NCBI RefSeq assembly: GCF_013033515.1 | Contig: NZ_WQEG01000005.1 | Location: 335,345-399,344, forward strand | Length of the DNA stretch: 64,000 nt | From: Ruegeria sp. HKCCA6707 | GTDB lineage: Bacteria > Pseudomonadota > Alphaproteobacteria > Rhodobacterales > Rhodobacteraceae | Reading direction: 5' to 3' | In this document: piece by piece, positions 25,670 to 33,657 of the stretch | Numbering within the stretch: position 1 is the stretch's first letter | How the letters are laid out: each line of letters starts with the position of its first letter | Translations under genes and position numbers: made by a program | The notes under the pieces: model-generated | Seen by the model: only the letters and a program-made list of their open reading frames with translations | Database searches by the model: none | What the model was told of the DNA's origin: nothing

Positions 25670-26710
25670 TTACTGCGCAGCTTTCAGCGCCTGCCACATC
25701 TCAAGATAGGCCTCGCGGTTCTCTTCCGAAACAGGCTCCATGAACTGGACCCGCGCAGCCACCTCTGGATCACCCAATACCTTGCGATTGAAGGCGTCCT
25801 CGGGCAGAGCTGCCGCTGCGGCAGCGTTGGCAGAAGCCGGTGCGCCATTCGCGTTCCATTCCGAGTAGAATGCCGGGTCGATCATCCAGTTGATGAAGGC
25901 ATGGGCAGCGTCGACATTCTCTGACGAGGCTGGAACGGCCAGGCCGTCAAGCCAGCCGATTGCACCCTCATCGGGTACCACGAACTGCACCGGCAGGCCC
26001 GATGCAGCCGATCGCTCTGCGGAACCAGACCAATAGCTCGCCACGTCAAGTTCGCCCGCAGCCATGAACTGGTTCCAGTCGTTTTCCGAACCCCAGAAAG
26101 TGCGGATTTGCGGCATCAACGCACCGAGTTTGGCCTCGACCGCGTCCATGTCCTGGATGTCGTTGATGTTCTGGCCTGTCGCCAGCGCCGCCAATTGCAC
26201 CGCCTCAACCGCGTCATCGCGGATCGACACACGCCCCTTATGGGCCTCATCCCACATAACGTTGATCGAGCTTGGCGTCTCGGAAATGGTTGAGGAGTTG
26301 ATCGCGATCGAAGTCAGGCCCCAGGTCCACGGCACGCCATATAGTGAGCCGTCGACGTTCAGACTGTCATTGGCGGCAAAGTCCGGGGCCACATCGGCGA
26401 AATTCGCGACCTTCGAGGTGTCGATCGGTTGCAGCAAATCCTCGGCCAGCACGTCCGGGAAAAAGGCCGCGTTGATCAGCACCACGTCATAGGCGCCGGG
26501 GTTGGTCCTAAGCTTGGTGAGCATCTCCTGCTCCGAATTGAAATAGTCGTGGACGACGGTGTGGCCGGTCGCCTCGGTAAATGGAGCAAGCGCGAATTCC
26601 TGGTCCGTGCCATAGCCTTGCCAGTTCAAGACACGGATTTCGTCGGCCATCGCGCCCGAAGCGATCAGAACCAGCGCAGACGCTACAGCAGCCTGTTTTT
26701 TCATGTTCAT
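25670..26710 (-). CDS. PotD/F-like periplasmic binding protein
   Basis: A 346-residue binding protein with a Sec signal (MKKQAAVASALVLIASGAMA, from the third residue) followed by DEIRVLNWQGYGTD, the classic start of PotD/PotF relatives. YGVPWTWGLTSIAINSSTI and MDPAFYSEWNANG-type segments fit the family. Ligands in the family include polyamines, opines, betaines and sugar-amine conjugates; no cargo can be read from the sequence. It lies 36 bases after the PfkB gene and 21 before the PotB-like gene. Confidence 0.92.
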   Translation of the reverse strand: MNMKKQAAVASALVLIASGAMADEIRVLNWQGYGTDQEFALAPFTEATGHTVVHDYFNSEQEMLTKLRTNPGAYDVVLINAAFFPDVLAEDLLQPIDTSKVANFADVAPDFAANDSLNVDGSLYGVPWTWGLTSIAINSSTISETPSSINVMWDEAHKGRVSIRDDAVEAVQLAALATGQNINDIQDMDAVEAKLGALMPQIRTFWGSENDWNQFMAAGELDVASYWSGSAERSAASGLPVQFVVPDEGAIGWLDGLAVPASSENVDAAHAFINWMIDPAFYSEWNANGAPASANAAAAAALPEDAFNRKVLGDPEVAARVQFMEPVSEENREAYLEMWQALKAAQ

Positions 26711-26746
26711 GTCAGTCTCCCTTTCAATTTGGTTTTCCGTTGGTTT

Positions 26747-27679
26747 CTATCCCGCTTCTTTTAGGCGAAGCGTTTCCTCGATTGTGGTCAGGTTCGGCGC
26801 AGTTGCAGGCCCATGCCGCGTGGTCGAAATCGCGGCGGCGATATTAGCGTAGAGCGCGGCCTCGGCCGGGTCTTGTCCCCGTGCCAGGGCCGCGATGAAA
26901 GCGCCGATATGGGCATCCCCCGCGCCGTTGGTGTCTACCGCCACAACAGGGTGGCCTGGAACCCGCCGGTGGTGCCCGTCCCATGCCACGATAGAACCTT
27001 CACTTCCAAGACGAACCACGGCGCCACCGGCGCGACCCTCGGCCAGCCTTTGAGCGGCGTTCAACGGGTTGCGTTCGCTTGTCAAAACCGCGGCTTCGGC
27101 GGCATTCGCACTGACCCATGCCGCTCGGGACAGAACTGCTGCAATCGCTTCGGGTCGGACAGAAGCAATCAGCGGTCCGGGGTCAAATACGAGGTTTGGA
27201 ATCTTCGGCTCAACCTCAATCCAGCGGGTCAAAGCCGGGCCGGAACCTTTGTAGTAGAGCGTATAGCCCGATATGAGGCTCCAATCGAATTCCGCCGTCG
27301 CTATGCGACGTAAGTCGGGCTCGGCAATATGTCCCTCGGCACCCTCAGCAGCAACGAATGTGCGCTCGCTCGCTTCGTCGATCATCACGGTGCAGCACCC
27401 CTGATCGCGCTCGCTATCGCGCGGGTGCAGGTATTCGATCCCTTCGGTGTCCAACGCGGCACGCACCATCTCACTCAGCGGACCGGTCCCCAAAGACCCG
27501 GCATAGATGACGGTGAGCCCCGACCGCTTGGCCGCCACCATGGCATTATACCCGCCACCGGGGGAAATATCGAAACCGTGCACGATGGTCTCGCTGCCCG
27601 GCCTTGGAACAGCCTCGACGCGGTAGATCAGATCTACAATCACACCATGAAGCTGCAGCAAGCGCGCGGGAGCACTCAT
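26747..27679 (-). CDS. PfkB-family carbohydrate/nucleoside kinase
   Basis: A 310-residue ribokinase-fold kinase. The N-terminal GG motif is FDISPGGGYNAMVAAKRSG and the ATP/catalytic signature near the C-terminus is AVDTNGAGDAHIGAF, with the catalytic Asp in GAGD. Family members phosphorylate ribose, nucleosides, 2-keto-3-deoxy sugars and similar. Together with the ADP-ribosylglycohydrolase-family gene it overlaps (ATGA), it could phosphorylate a ribose-like product released from an N-glycoside (inference). Confidence 0.92.
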   Translation of the reverse strand: MSAPARLLQLHGVIVDLIYRVEAVPRPGSETIVHGFDISPGGGYNAMVAAKRSGLTVIYAGSLGTGPLSEMVRAALDTEGIEYLHPRDSERDQGCCTVMIDEASERTFVAAEGAEGHIAEPDLRRIATAEFDWSLISGYTLYYKGSGPALTRWIEVEPKIPNLVFDPGPLIASVRPEAIAAVLSRAAWVSANAAEAAVLTSERNPLNAAQRLAEGRAGGAVVRLGSEGSIVAWDGHHRRVPGHPVVAVDTNGAGDAHIGAFIAALARGQDPAEAALYANIAAAISTTRHGPATAPNLTTIEETLRLKEAG

Positions 27680-28716
27680 GATACAACCTCCCTCGAATGG
27701 ACGGGTGCGCGCCTACGCAAGGCAATTAATCCCTCCGATATGTCTTCGATTTCAAGGGCGTTCGCCGATTTCAGCCTTTCGAGATGCTCTTGCGGGAGTC
27801 CATCCATGCCACATCCCGACGCACACATTGCACAAGCCATCGCTCCGATCGTGTCGGTGTCATCGCCGATATTCGCCGCCAACAACCCCGCGCGCCAGAC
27901 ATCGCCCGCCGCCATGCGCATCAGGCCGAACGCAGCGGGGACAGCCTCGTGGCTGACCACCGAGGTGCCGACACTTTCGGCAAAGACATCCACCGGGACC
28001 CCCGCTCCCGCAAGTTTGACCGCATGCGCGATGCGCTCTGCCATGTCACCGATACCAGCCGTGTGGCCCCGTTTTTGTCCCAACTCGGCAGCTCTGATGG
28101 CGGTTTTGAAAGCAGCACTGTCACTGGCGCCCCAAACCCGCGCGCTGATGTAACCCGCCACAGCGGCCGCAGCGGCGATGGCCTCGCCAGTGTTGTGGGT
28201 CACGCGACATGTCTCTTCAACCGCAGCCACCAGAGCGTCGATATCCTCGGCCGGAACCATGATGCCCACAGGGGCGATGCGCATTGCCGCCCCGTTTGTT
28301 GTTCCCGACTTGCCCGCCTCTGCGGGGTTCGCTCCGTGGCGGATCGCCTCCAGTGCGGCTTTACTTGAAGGCCCGAGCAGATCCAAAAGGCCGCGCGCCT
28401 TAACCCCGGCTTCCCACTCAAGCAGGTCCTCTGTCCAACCTTTGGCGTCAAACGCACCCGGACAATCGATCAATCGGCGTGCCAAGAGAACGGTCTGCTC
28501 GGTGTCGTCGGTGACCTGGGCAGCATCAAGCCCGTCGGAAACCGGGTGGCCCGCGAATGGGGCCACGAACCCTTCTATGGTCCCATAGTTGCGGCGGATC
28601 TCTTCCCGCGTGAGGGTCTGTGACGGCATCCCGAGCGCGTCCCCCAAGGCCAGCCCGTAGAGCGTCGCCGCCGCCCGATCCCTCTCGATATCCTGACCTG
28701 CGGCGCTCATGGTCAA
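27676..28716 (-). CDS. ADP-ribosylglycohydrolase-family protein
   Basis: A 346-residue DraG-like protein. Family features are GLALGDALGMPSQ near the N-terminus, the metal-binding VTDDTEQTVLLA, and the C-terminal GDDTDTIGAMACA motif that supplies the second metal ligands. DraG removes ADP-ribose from arginine, but many family members sit in catabolic operons where they probably cleave other N-glycosides. Here it overlaps the GntR stop (ATGA) and the kinase start (ATGA) and is flanked by an importer, which favours a catabolic role over protein de-ADP-ribosylation. No ADP-ribosyltransferase (DraT-like) gene is nearby. Confidence 0.9.
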   Translation of the reverse strand: MTMSAAGQDIERDRAAATLYGLALGDALGMPSQTLTREEIRRNYGTIEGFVAPFAGHPVSDGLDAAQVTDDTEQTVLLARRLIDCPGAFDAKGWTEDLLEWEAGVKARGLLDLLGPSSKAALEAIRHGANPAEAGKSGTTNGAAMRIAPVGIMVPAEDIDALVAAVEETCRVTHNTGEAIAAAAAVAGYISARVWGASDSAAFKTAIRAAELGQKRGHTAGIGDMAERIAHAVKLAGAGVPVDVFAESVGTSVVSHEAVPAAFGLMRMAAGDVWRAGLLAANIGDDTDTIGAMACAMCASGCGMDGLPQEHLERLKSANALEIEDISEGLIALRRRAPVHSREVVS

Positions 28717-29414
28717 AACTCGAAGCTTAGGGCGAAGAGGTCAGGGTCCAGCAGGCTTTCGACGAACTCCACCACGCTGTTGTTCGCAGCGCGGCTAACC
28801 CTGCGAAGCTTCAGCATCGGCAGTCCGGGGTCGCAACCCAAAAGCGCCGCGTCCTCCTCGGACAAAGCGCGTTCCACACCAGCCCATTCACGCCCTCCAA
28901 GTGCAGTCAGGCCGCGTGATGTCAATGTCTCGGTAATCGAGCCTTCGACCAGGCCATGTTCGAGAACATTCGCAAACCCGTCGTGCCACGGGATACGGCT
29001 GCGTTCCAGCGATACGCCCCGCCCGGTTTCGACGCGGAACCGAATGCGGTCCACTTTCAGGCAATCACTGCCCAATGGCAGTTCGTGGCAATCAATCTCC
29101 ATTGGGCCCCGCGACAAGGACAGGATACGGGATTGTAGCCTTGCGGCTTTTGCGGACAACGAAACCGACCATCCTGCCGCGCTGTCAATTACCTCTCCGT
29201 CATAGGTCACGAAAGATCCGCTGCCGACCCGCGTCGAGATCAGCCCCTTCTCGACGAGCAGAGCAAGGCTCTTGCGGATCGTATTGCGGCTCACCGAAAA
29301 CCGGGAAACCAGCGCGGCTTCACTGGCCAGAGCATCCCCAAAGGCAATCCGCCCAGCACGGATATCTGCCTCGATGGTAGCAGCGATCCGCTCGAATTTC
29401 GCGAGATGGGCCAT
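28713..29414 (-). CDS. GntR/HutC-family transcriptional regulator
   Basis: A 233-residue regulator with an N-terminal GntR winged helix (LVSRFSVSRNTIRKSLALLVEKGLI, SGSFVTYDG) and a C-terminal UTRA effector domain (LPMLKLRRVSRAANNSVVEF). UTRA domains bind sugar phosphates, histidine derivatives or similar small molecules. ATG 29414 is preceded by GAGGA; another ATG six codons upstream lacks a ribosome-binding site. As the first gene of the operon it is probably autoregulated through the inverted repeats at 29415-29446. Confidence 0.9.
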   Translation of the reverse strand: MAHLAKFERIAATIEADIRAGRIAFGDALASEAALVSRFSVSRNTIRKSLALLVEKGLISTRVGSGSFVTYDGEVIDSAAGWSVSLSAKAARLQSRILSLSRGPMEIDCHELPLGSDCLKVDRIRFRVETGRGVSLERSRIPWHDGFANVLEHGLVEGSITETLTSRGLTALGGREWAGVERALSEEDAALLGCDPGLPMLKLRRVSRAANNSVVEFVESLLDPDLFALSFEF

Positions 29415-29446
29415 CTGTTCTAAGTTCCTCATCTAATAAGGAACAG
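29415..29446. promoter_or_regulatory. Nested inverted repeats at the GntR promoter
   Basis: GTTCCT (29424-29429) and AGGAAC (29439-29444) form a perfect inverted repeat, nested in an outer pair CTGTTC (29415-29420) and GAACAG (29441-29446). They sit directly before the GntR start and over its leader. This is a plausible autoregulatory operator. The assignment is by position and symmetry only. Confidence 0.45.
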
Positions 29447-30040
29447 GTTAGTACAGATATTTTGATGGTGTCAACATGGCCTGGTTTTTCGGACGCGCTT
29501 GATAGCTATTACCGCTCCCTCAAAGCTCGGCTATTTCCACCAACCGGTCATTGCCCAGAGGAAAAGGCCGACAAAGCCACGGAGAATAGGATTGCGAATA
29601 GGAATACCTCTGGGCATCTGTCGTAACGGGCTGCCACACGCTGGCTATCCCATCAGCACCTGCGCAAAGATGCCCTTATCGTTCCATCACGTCCAACGAT
29701 CATCGAGCGTTTACGGGGTTTTCGCGGTTTTACAGAGGCCAAGATCCCGTTCAACTAAGTTGACCGTATTCCTTTGGTGTTTCAGGCCAGCGTGAGCCAT
29801 CGGGGCTGCAAAAGACAATCTCGTAGAGAACCTGTTTTTCATCAACGCGAGGCGTGCCGTGGGACTTGGAAACAAAGCTCTAGAGGCGCGAACTGCGCGT
29901 CGCTCAACTAGGAAGGATCAGACAGTTCCCGCTCTCGTTGTTGAGACGTGAACCATCCCCATTTGCAGCAATCGATGGGCCCTGAGCCTTGCAAAAACGG
30001 CAAGTAAAACCCTCAGCCCGCAACGGACGTAAATTACAGC
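29447..30040. other. Gene-free region with a long inverted repeat
   Basis: No supported gene lies between the GntR promoter and the M56 peptidase gene. The region contains TGCCCAGAGG at 29552-29561 and its exact complement CCTCTGGGCA at 29607-29616, with 45 bases between that include two copies of GAATAGG. It does not show the core sites of an integron attC site. The rest looks like decayed sequence with frequent stops on both strands. Confidence 0.45.
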
Positions 30041-31141
30041 TTATTCACTGCCCTGATTCCGAGCTTCCAGCCGTTCCAAGTTTACGACCGTCGAAAGCAT
30101 AATACGATCATGGCTCCAGTTTTGAGTTTGACGAACCGAGGCCGAGCCAATTGCAAGCACAACGACCAGGGAAAGTGTTAGGCCAAAGAAGATAGCTGAC
30201 AATTGGGTTGTCTTCACTGGCGCGTCGGTCAAGGCAATCACACGCTGACGCAGAACACGCTTTGCTTTCGGCCCATTAACCAGGGCCACATGAAGAATAC
30301 GCGGGACTTTCAGGTTAACCGATCGTGCGCAGTAGTCCAGCAAACAGGCCGTATAGTCGGTCGCCTCAATCCCTTTGCGCGAGACGACGGACTGATCGCA
30401 TGCCAATTCGCGAAGCCGATCAAACTGATGCTTTATGGCCAGATAGGCCGGGTTCCAAAACAGCAGCGGGCGCAAAAGCTCGAAACCCAGCTCCCATTCC
30501 ACGTCGAGTGCGCGGATATGCTGGAATTCATGTGCCAGAGCAAAGCGCAAATCGCGTGGCGAGTTCAGCAGATGGCTGGGCAAAACGACGTGACGGCGAC
30601 GCAGGCCGCGTACAGCAAAGGGCACGGTCACGCGATCTGAAAGACGAATGTCCACTTTAGCCGATTGTCGCCATAGAAAGCTGGTCCGGACGGCCTTGCG
30701 AATTGCAAGCGCGTTCAGCGCAACCCGAATTGCCAGAACAGCCGCCAGCAAAGCAAGTACGCTCAACGCGAAAACCACAAAGGCAGAGCCGCCTGACAGG
30801 ACATGATCAACCCAACGTTCGCGTGTGTTCAGAAGGGTTTCAAACTGCGCAGCCGGCATGGCGATTTCGCCGCGCAGATAGGCCGCCACTGCGATATCCC
30901 CCAGCGCGACAGCGCGTTCTGGCCACACCTGACTGACAAAGCTTGAAACACCCATCGCCAAGACCGGGCTGAGCATAACGCCGATGCAAAGTATCTTGAG
31001 CGAACGAAGCTGAGCAACAAAGCCGTACCGCATTGGCGTAAGCGACAATGTCCCACGCACTGCCAGCCAGATCAGCGCCGAAAATCCAAGCACAACGTTG
31101 AACTCAAGAAACGCATCGAGAACCGGTTTAACCGCTGTCAT
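30041..31141 (-). CDS. BlaR1/MecR1-type M56 membrane metallopeptidase
   Basis: A 366-residue membrane protein with about four hydrophobic segments (near residues 12-35, 48-70, 118-145 and 310-335). The zinc motif HEFQH is at residues 204-208 and a distal Glu in RELACDQSVV near 245 completes the M56 site. In BlaR1 a C-terminal penicillin-sensor domain follows the last helix; here only about 30 residues remain, so no beta-lactam sensor is present. The gene overlaps the BlaI-type repressor by 14 bases, so the pair should act together: signal, proteolysis, repressor inactivation. The signal is unknown. Confidence 0.87.
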   Translation of the reverse strand: MTAVKPVLDAFLEFNVVLGFSALIWLAVRGTLSLTPMRYGFVAQLRSLKILCIGVMLSPVLAMGVSSFVSQVWPERAVALGDIAVAAYLRGEIAMPAAQFETLLNTRERWVDHVLSGGSAFVVFALSVLALLAAVLAIRVALNALAIRKAVRTSFLWRQSAKVDIRLSDRVTVPFAVRGLRRRHVVLPSHLLNSPRDLRFALAHEFQHIRALDVEWELGFELLRPLLFWNPAYLAIKHQFDRLRELACDQSVVSRKGIEATDYTACLLDYCARSVNLKVPRILHVALVNGPKAKRVLRQRVIALTDAPVKTTQLSAIFFGLTLSLVVVLAIGSASVRQTQNWSHDRIMLSTVVNLERLEARNQGSE

Positions 31142-31541
31142 TTTGCAGTCTCCTCTCTACCAGTGCTCGAATTTCCTCCAAGTCATCTTCTGTCAGCCCT
31201 TCATCGTCTACCAGCCTAGCAACCAGTGTTGCGGGTGTATCGTCAAACAGGGTCCGGGAAAGATTCTGCAGCGACCGCGACTGGTACCTGTCTTTTTCCA
31301 GTAGCGGTCGGTAGGTCAGCGACTTGCCGTTCTTTTCGCTTTCGACGAACCCTTTTTCATCAAGGATCCGCAGAATGGTCGCGCCGGATGTGTAGGCGAG
31401 ATTGCGATCAGGTGGCAGGCGATCAAGGACATCGCGGACCGAGCCCTGACCCAGTGCCCAGAGCTCGTTCATGAACTCCAGTTCCACTTCGGTCAGTAGA
31501 TTGGATGTCTTTTTCTTTCGCATCGGTCCAAGTGTCGCCAT
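31128..31541 (-). CDS. BlaI/MecI/CopY-family repressor
   Basis: A 137-residue winged-helix repressor. LTEVELEFMNELWALGQGSVRDVL and YTSGATILRILDEKGFV match the BlaI helix-turn-helix, and the C-terminal half (LVDDEGLTEDDLEEIRALVERRL) is the dimerisation region. No cysteine cluster of CopY type is seen, so it is the protease-controlled BlaI type. An alternative start at ATG 31523 is possible. It precedes and overlaps its M56 partner. It could co-transcribe with the glycerol transporter genes upstream (48-base gap), but a separate promoter is equally possible. Confidence 0.87.
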   Translation of the reverse strand: MATLGPMRKKKTSNLLTEVELEFMNELWALGQGSVRDVLDRLPPDRNLAYTSGATILRILDEKGFVESEKNGKSLTYRPLLEKDRYQSRSLQNLSRTLFDDTPATLVARLVDDEGLTEDDLEEIRALVERRLQNDSG

Positions 31542-31589
31542 TTCTTAGTATGCCTGCCAGACAAGCATCCTTTCATCATTTCTCAAAGC

Positions 31590-31991
31590 CTAAACTTTCC
31601 AGAAAACGAAAATGCCCCAGCCGATTGACAGGAAAAGCGGGGTCCAGACCGGTTGTCCAACCAATCCAAGCCAGGCGAGGAAAATGTACGCCGATCCCAG
31701 CAGCGTGATAAACAGACGATCCCCAAGCGTGGTCGTCAAACCCAGAACTCCGCGCCGTTCTATCCCGTCACGGAACTTGAAGCCCTCAAGCAAGCCGATC
31801 AGAGCTATGGCCGAGAAAATCCCGACAAATAGCGCCAGTGTTGCCGGAGTCCAGGCCATCCAGAAATCAGGCCACAACGGATCGGTCCAAGAGAAACCTT
31901 TTTCTTCTTGCTGGCCGACATTACCCCAACCGGCCTGTTGGGCAAATGCGGCAGTGGGGAGAAAAGGCAGGATGAGAAGACGTTTACGCAT
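31590..31991 (-). CDS. glpU: DUF2160 small membrane protein of the glycerol ABC transporter (GlpU-like)
   Basis: A 133-residue membrane protein with a signal-like N-terminus (MRKRLLILPFLPTAAFA) and three hydrophobic segments. The family DUF2160 is found almost only beside the GlpSTPQV glycerol importer described in Rhizobium, where it is called GlpU; its role is unclear. ATG 31991 follows GAGG; a GTG at 32003 overlapping the GlpQ stop is an alternative start. It ends the transporter operon here. Confidence 0.8.
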   Translation of the reverse strand: MRKRLLILPFLPTAAFAQQAGWGNVGQQEEKGFSWTDPLWPDFWMAWTPATLALFVGIFSAIALIGLLEGFKFRDGIERRGVLGLTTTLGDRLFITLLGSAYIFLAWLGLVGQPVWTPLFLSIGWGIFVFWKV

Positions 31992-31999
31992 TTCGAACC

Positions 32000-32797
32000 T
32001 CACACACGTCCCATCGCGAAACCGCGCGCGATGTAGTTGCGGACAAACCAGATGACGATGGCGCCGGGAATGATGGTCAGGGTGCCGGCTGCGGCCAGCA
32101 GGCCCAGTTCATACCCTGCACTGGACGCGGTCCGGGTCATCACAGCGGCGATGGGTTTGGCTTCAACTGCGGTCAGCGTCTTGGCCAGCAGCATTTCCAC
32201 CCATGAGAACATGAAACAGAAGAAGGCCGCCACACCCACACCCGCCTTGATGTTGGGCAGGAAGATTGTGACAAAGAAACGTGGGAATGAATAACCGTCG
32301 ACATAGGCCGTCTCATCCAGTTCCTTCGGGATACCGCGCATGAAGCCTTCGAGAATCCACACCGCCAGCGGCACGTTGAACAGCGTATGTGCCAGCGCCA
32401 CGGCCAGATAGGTGTCGAACAGGTGAATCGACGAGTAGAGCTGAAAGAACGGCAGCGCGAACACGGCTGCAGGGGCCATCCGATTGGTCAACAGCCAGAA
32501 GAACAACTGCTTGTCACCCAGGAACCGATAGCGCGAGAATGCATAGGCAGCAGGCAGGGCAACACAGACCGAAAGCACCGTGTTGATCGTCACATAGATG
32601 ATCGAGTTGATATAACCCCAGTACCACGTCGGGTCGGTGAAGATCGTGACATAGTTCTCCAGCGTGAATGTCTGGGGGAACAGGGAAAAGCCCGACAGGA
32701 TCTCGTTCGTGGTCTTGAAAGACATCGCCACCAGCCAATAAATCGGCAACATCAGGAACGCGATATAGAGGATCGGGATAAGAGACCGCTTCTTCAT
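32000..32797 (-). CDS. glpQ: Glycerol ABC transporter permease (GlpQ-like)
   Basis: A 265-residue MalG-class permease with six hydrophobic segments and the coupling loop EGFMRGIPKELDETAYVDGYSFPRFFVTIFLPNI-like region near residue 150. It overlaps the GlpP-like permease start/stop as ATGA. The gene order V-S-T-P-Q-U on one strand matches the glycerol importer of alphaproteobacteria, which supports glycerol over a sugar. It forms the channel with GlpP. Confidence 0.85.
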   Translation of the reverse strand: MKKRSLIPILYIAFLMLPIYWLVAMSFKTTNEILSGFSLFPQTFTLENYVTIFTDPTWYWGYINSIIYVTINTVLSVCVALPAAYAFSRYRFLGDKQLFFWLLTNRMAPAAVFALPFFQLYSSIHLFDTYLAVALAHTLFNVPLAVWILEGFMRGIPKELDETAYVDGYSFPRFFVTIFLPNIKAGVGVAAFFCFMFSWVEMLLAKTLTAVEAKPIAAVMTRTASSAGYELGLLAAAGTLTIIPGAIVIWFVRNYIARGFAMGRV

Positions 32798-33657
32798 TGC
32801 GCGTCATCCTTTGTCATCAGAGTGTAAAAGACCCAACTGACCAGCAGCGTGATTGCGAAATAGATCAGGCTCATCGCCGCCGCAGGGCCAAGGTCGAACT
32901 GTCCCAGCGCGATCTTCACAAGGTCAATCGACAGCAGGGTGGTCGAATTTCCGGGGCCACCGCCGGTCAGAACGAAGGGCTCGGTATAGATGTTGAAACT
33001 GTCCATAAATCGCAGCAGGACAGCGATGGTAAGAACCGTTTTCATCTTGGGCAGCTGAATGTAACGGAACACCGACCAGGGGCTTGCACCATCGATCTTG
33101 GCCGCCTGGTAGTAGGCGTCCGGGATCGACACGAGCCCTGCATAGCACAGCAGTACCACCAAAGAGGTCCAGTGCCACACATCCATGACGATAACCGTGA
33201 TCCAGGCCGACAGCGGCTGTTGGGTCATGTCATAGTTGATGCCAAGAACGTCATTCAGGAAATAGCCCATCAATCCGATTTTGGGCAGGGTGAAGATGTT
33301 CCACATCGAACCGACCACGTTCCATGGGATGAGCATCGGCAAGGCCATCAGCACCAGACATACAGGCACCCAAAACCCTTTGCGTGGCATCGACAGAGCC
33401 ACGATAATACCCAAGGGCACCTCGATCAGCAGGATCAGGAAGGTAAAGAGGAACTGCCGACCGAGGGCCGCTTGGAAACGGTCCGAGCGCAGGATTTGCT
33501 CGAACCAGCCCAACCCTTCCCAGAAGAATTGGTTATTGCCGAAGGTTTCCTGCACCGAGTAGTTGACCACCGTCATCATCGGCACCAACGCGTTGAAAGC
33601 GACAAGCGCCAGAACCGGCAGGACAAAGAACCAGGCTTTTTGGTTTTCCGTTCTCAT
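32794..33657 (-). CDS. glpP: Glycerol ABC transporter permease (GlpP-like)
   Basis: A 287-residue MalF-class permease with six hydrophobic segments and the coupling loop LVSIPDAYYQAAKIDGASPW near residue 170. It starts with ATG 33657, overlapping the GlpT stop as ATGA. Assigned to glycerol uptake by gene order and by the unusual ATPase pair encoded upstream. Confidence 0.85.
   Translation of the reverse strand: MRTENQKAWFFVLPVLALVAFNALVPMMTVVNYSVQETFGNNQFFWEGLGWFEQILRSDRFQAALGRQFLFTFLILLIEVPLGIIVALSMPRKGFWVPVCLVLMALPMLIPWNVVGSMWNIFTLPKIGLMGYFLNDVLGINYDMTQQPLSAWITVIVMDVWHWTSLVVLLCYAGLVSIPDAYYQAAKIDGASPWSVFRYIQLPKMKTVLTIAVLLRFMDSFNIYTEPFVLTGGGPGNSTTLLSIDLVKIALGQFDLGPAAAMSLIYFAITLLVSWVFYTLMTKDDAQ

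Noticed and set aside
27676..28716. ADP-ribosylglycohydrolase gene considered as part of a DraT/DraG regulatory or toxin-immunity system.
   Set aside because: No ADP-ribosyltransferase, nitrogenase or toxin gene nearby; operon structure favours catabolism.
29552..29616. Long inverted repeat considered as an integron attC site.
   Set aside because: The core RYYYAAC/GTTRRRY sites are missing and no integrase or cassette genes are near.
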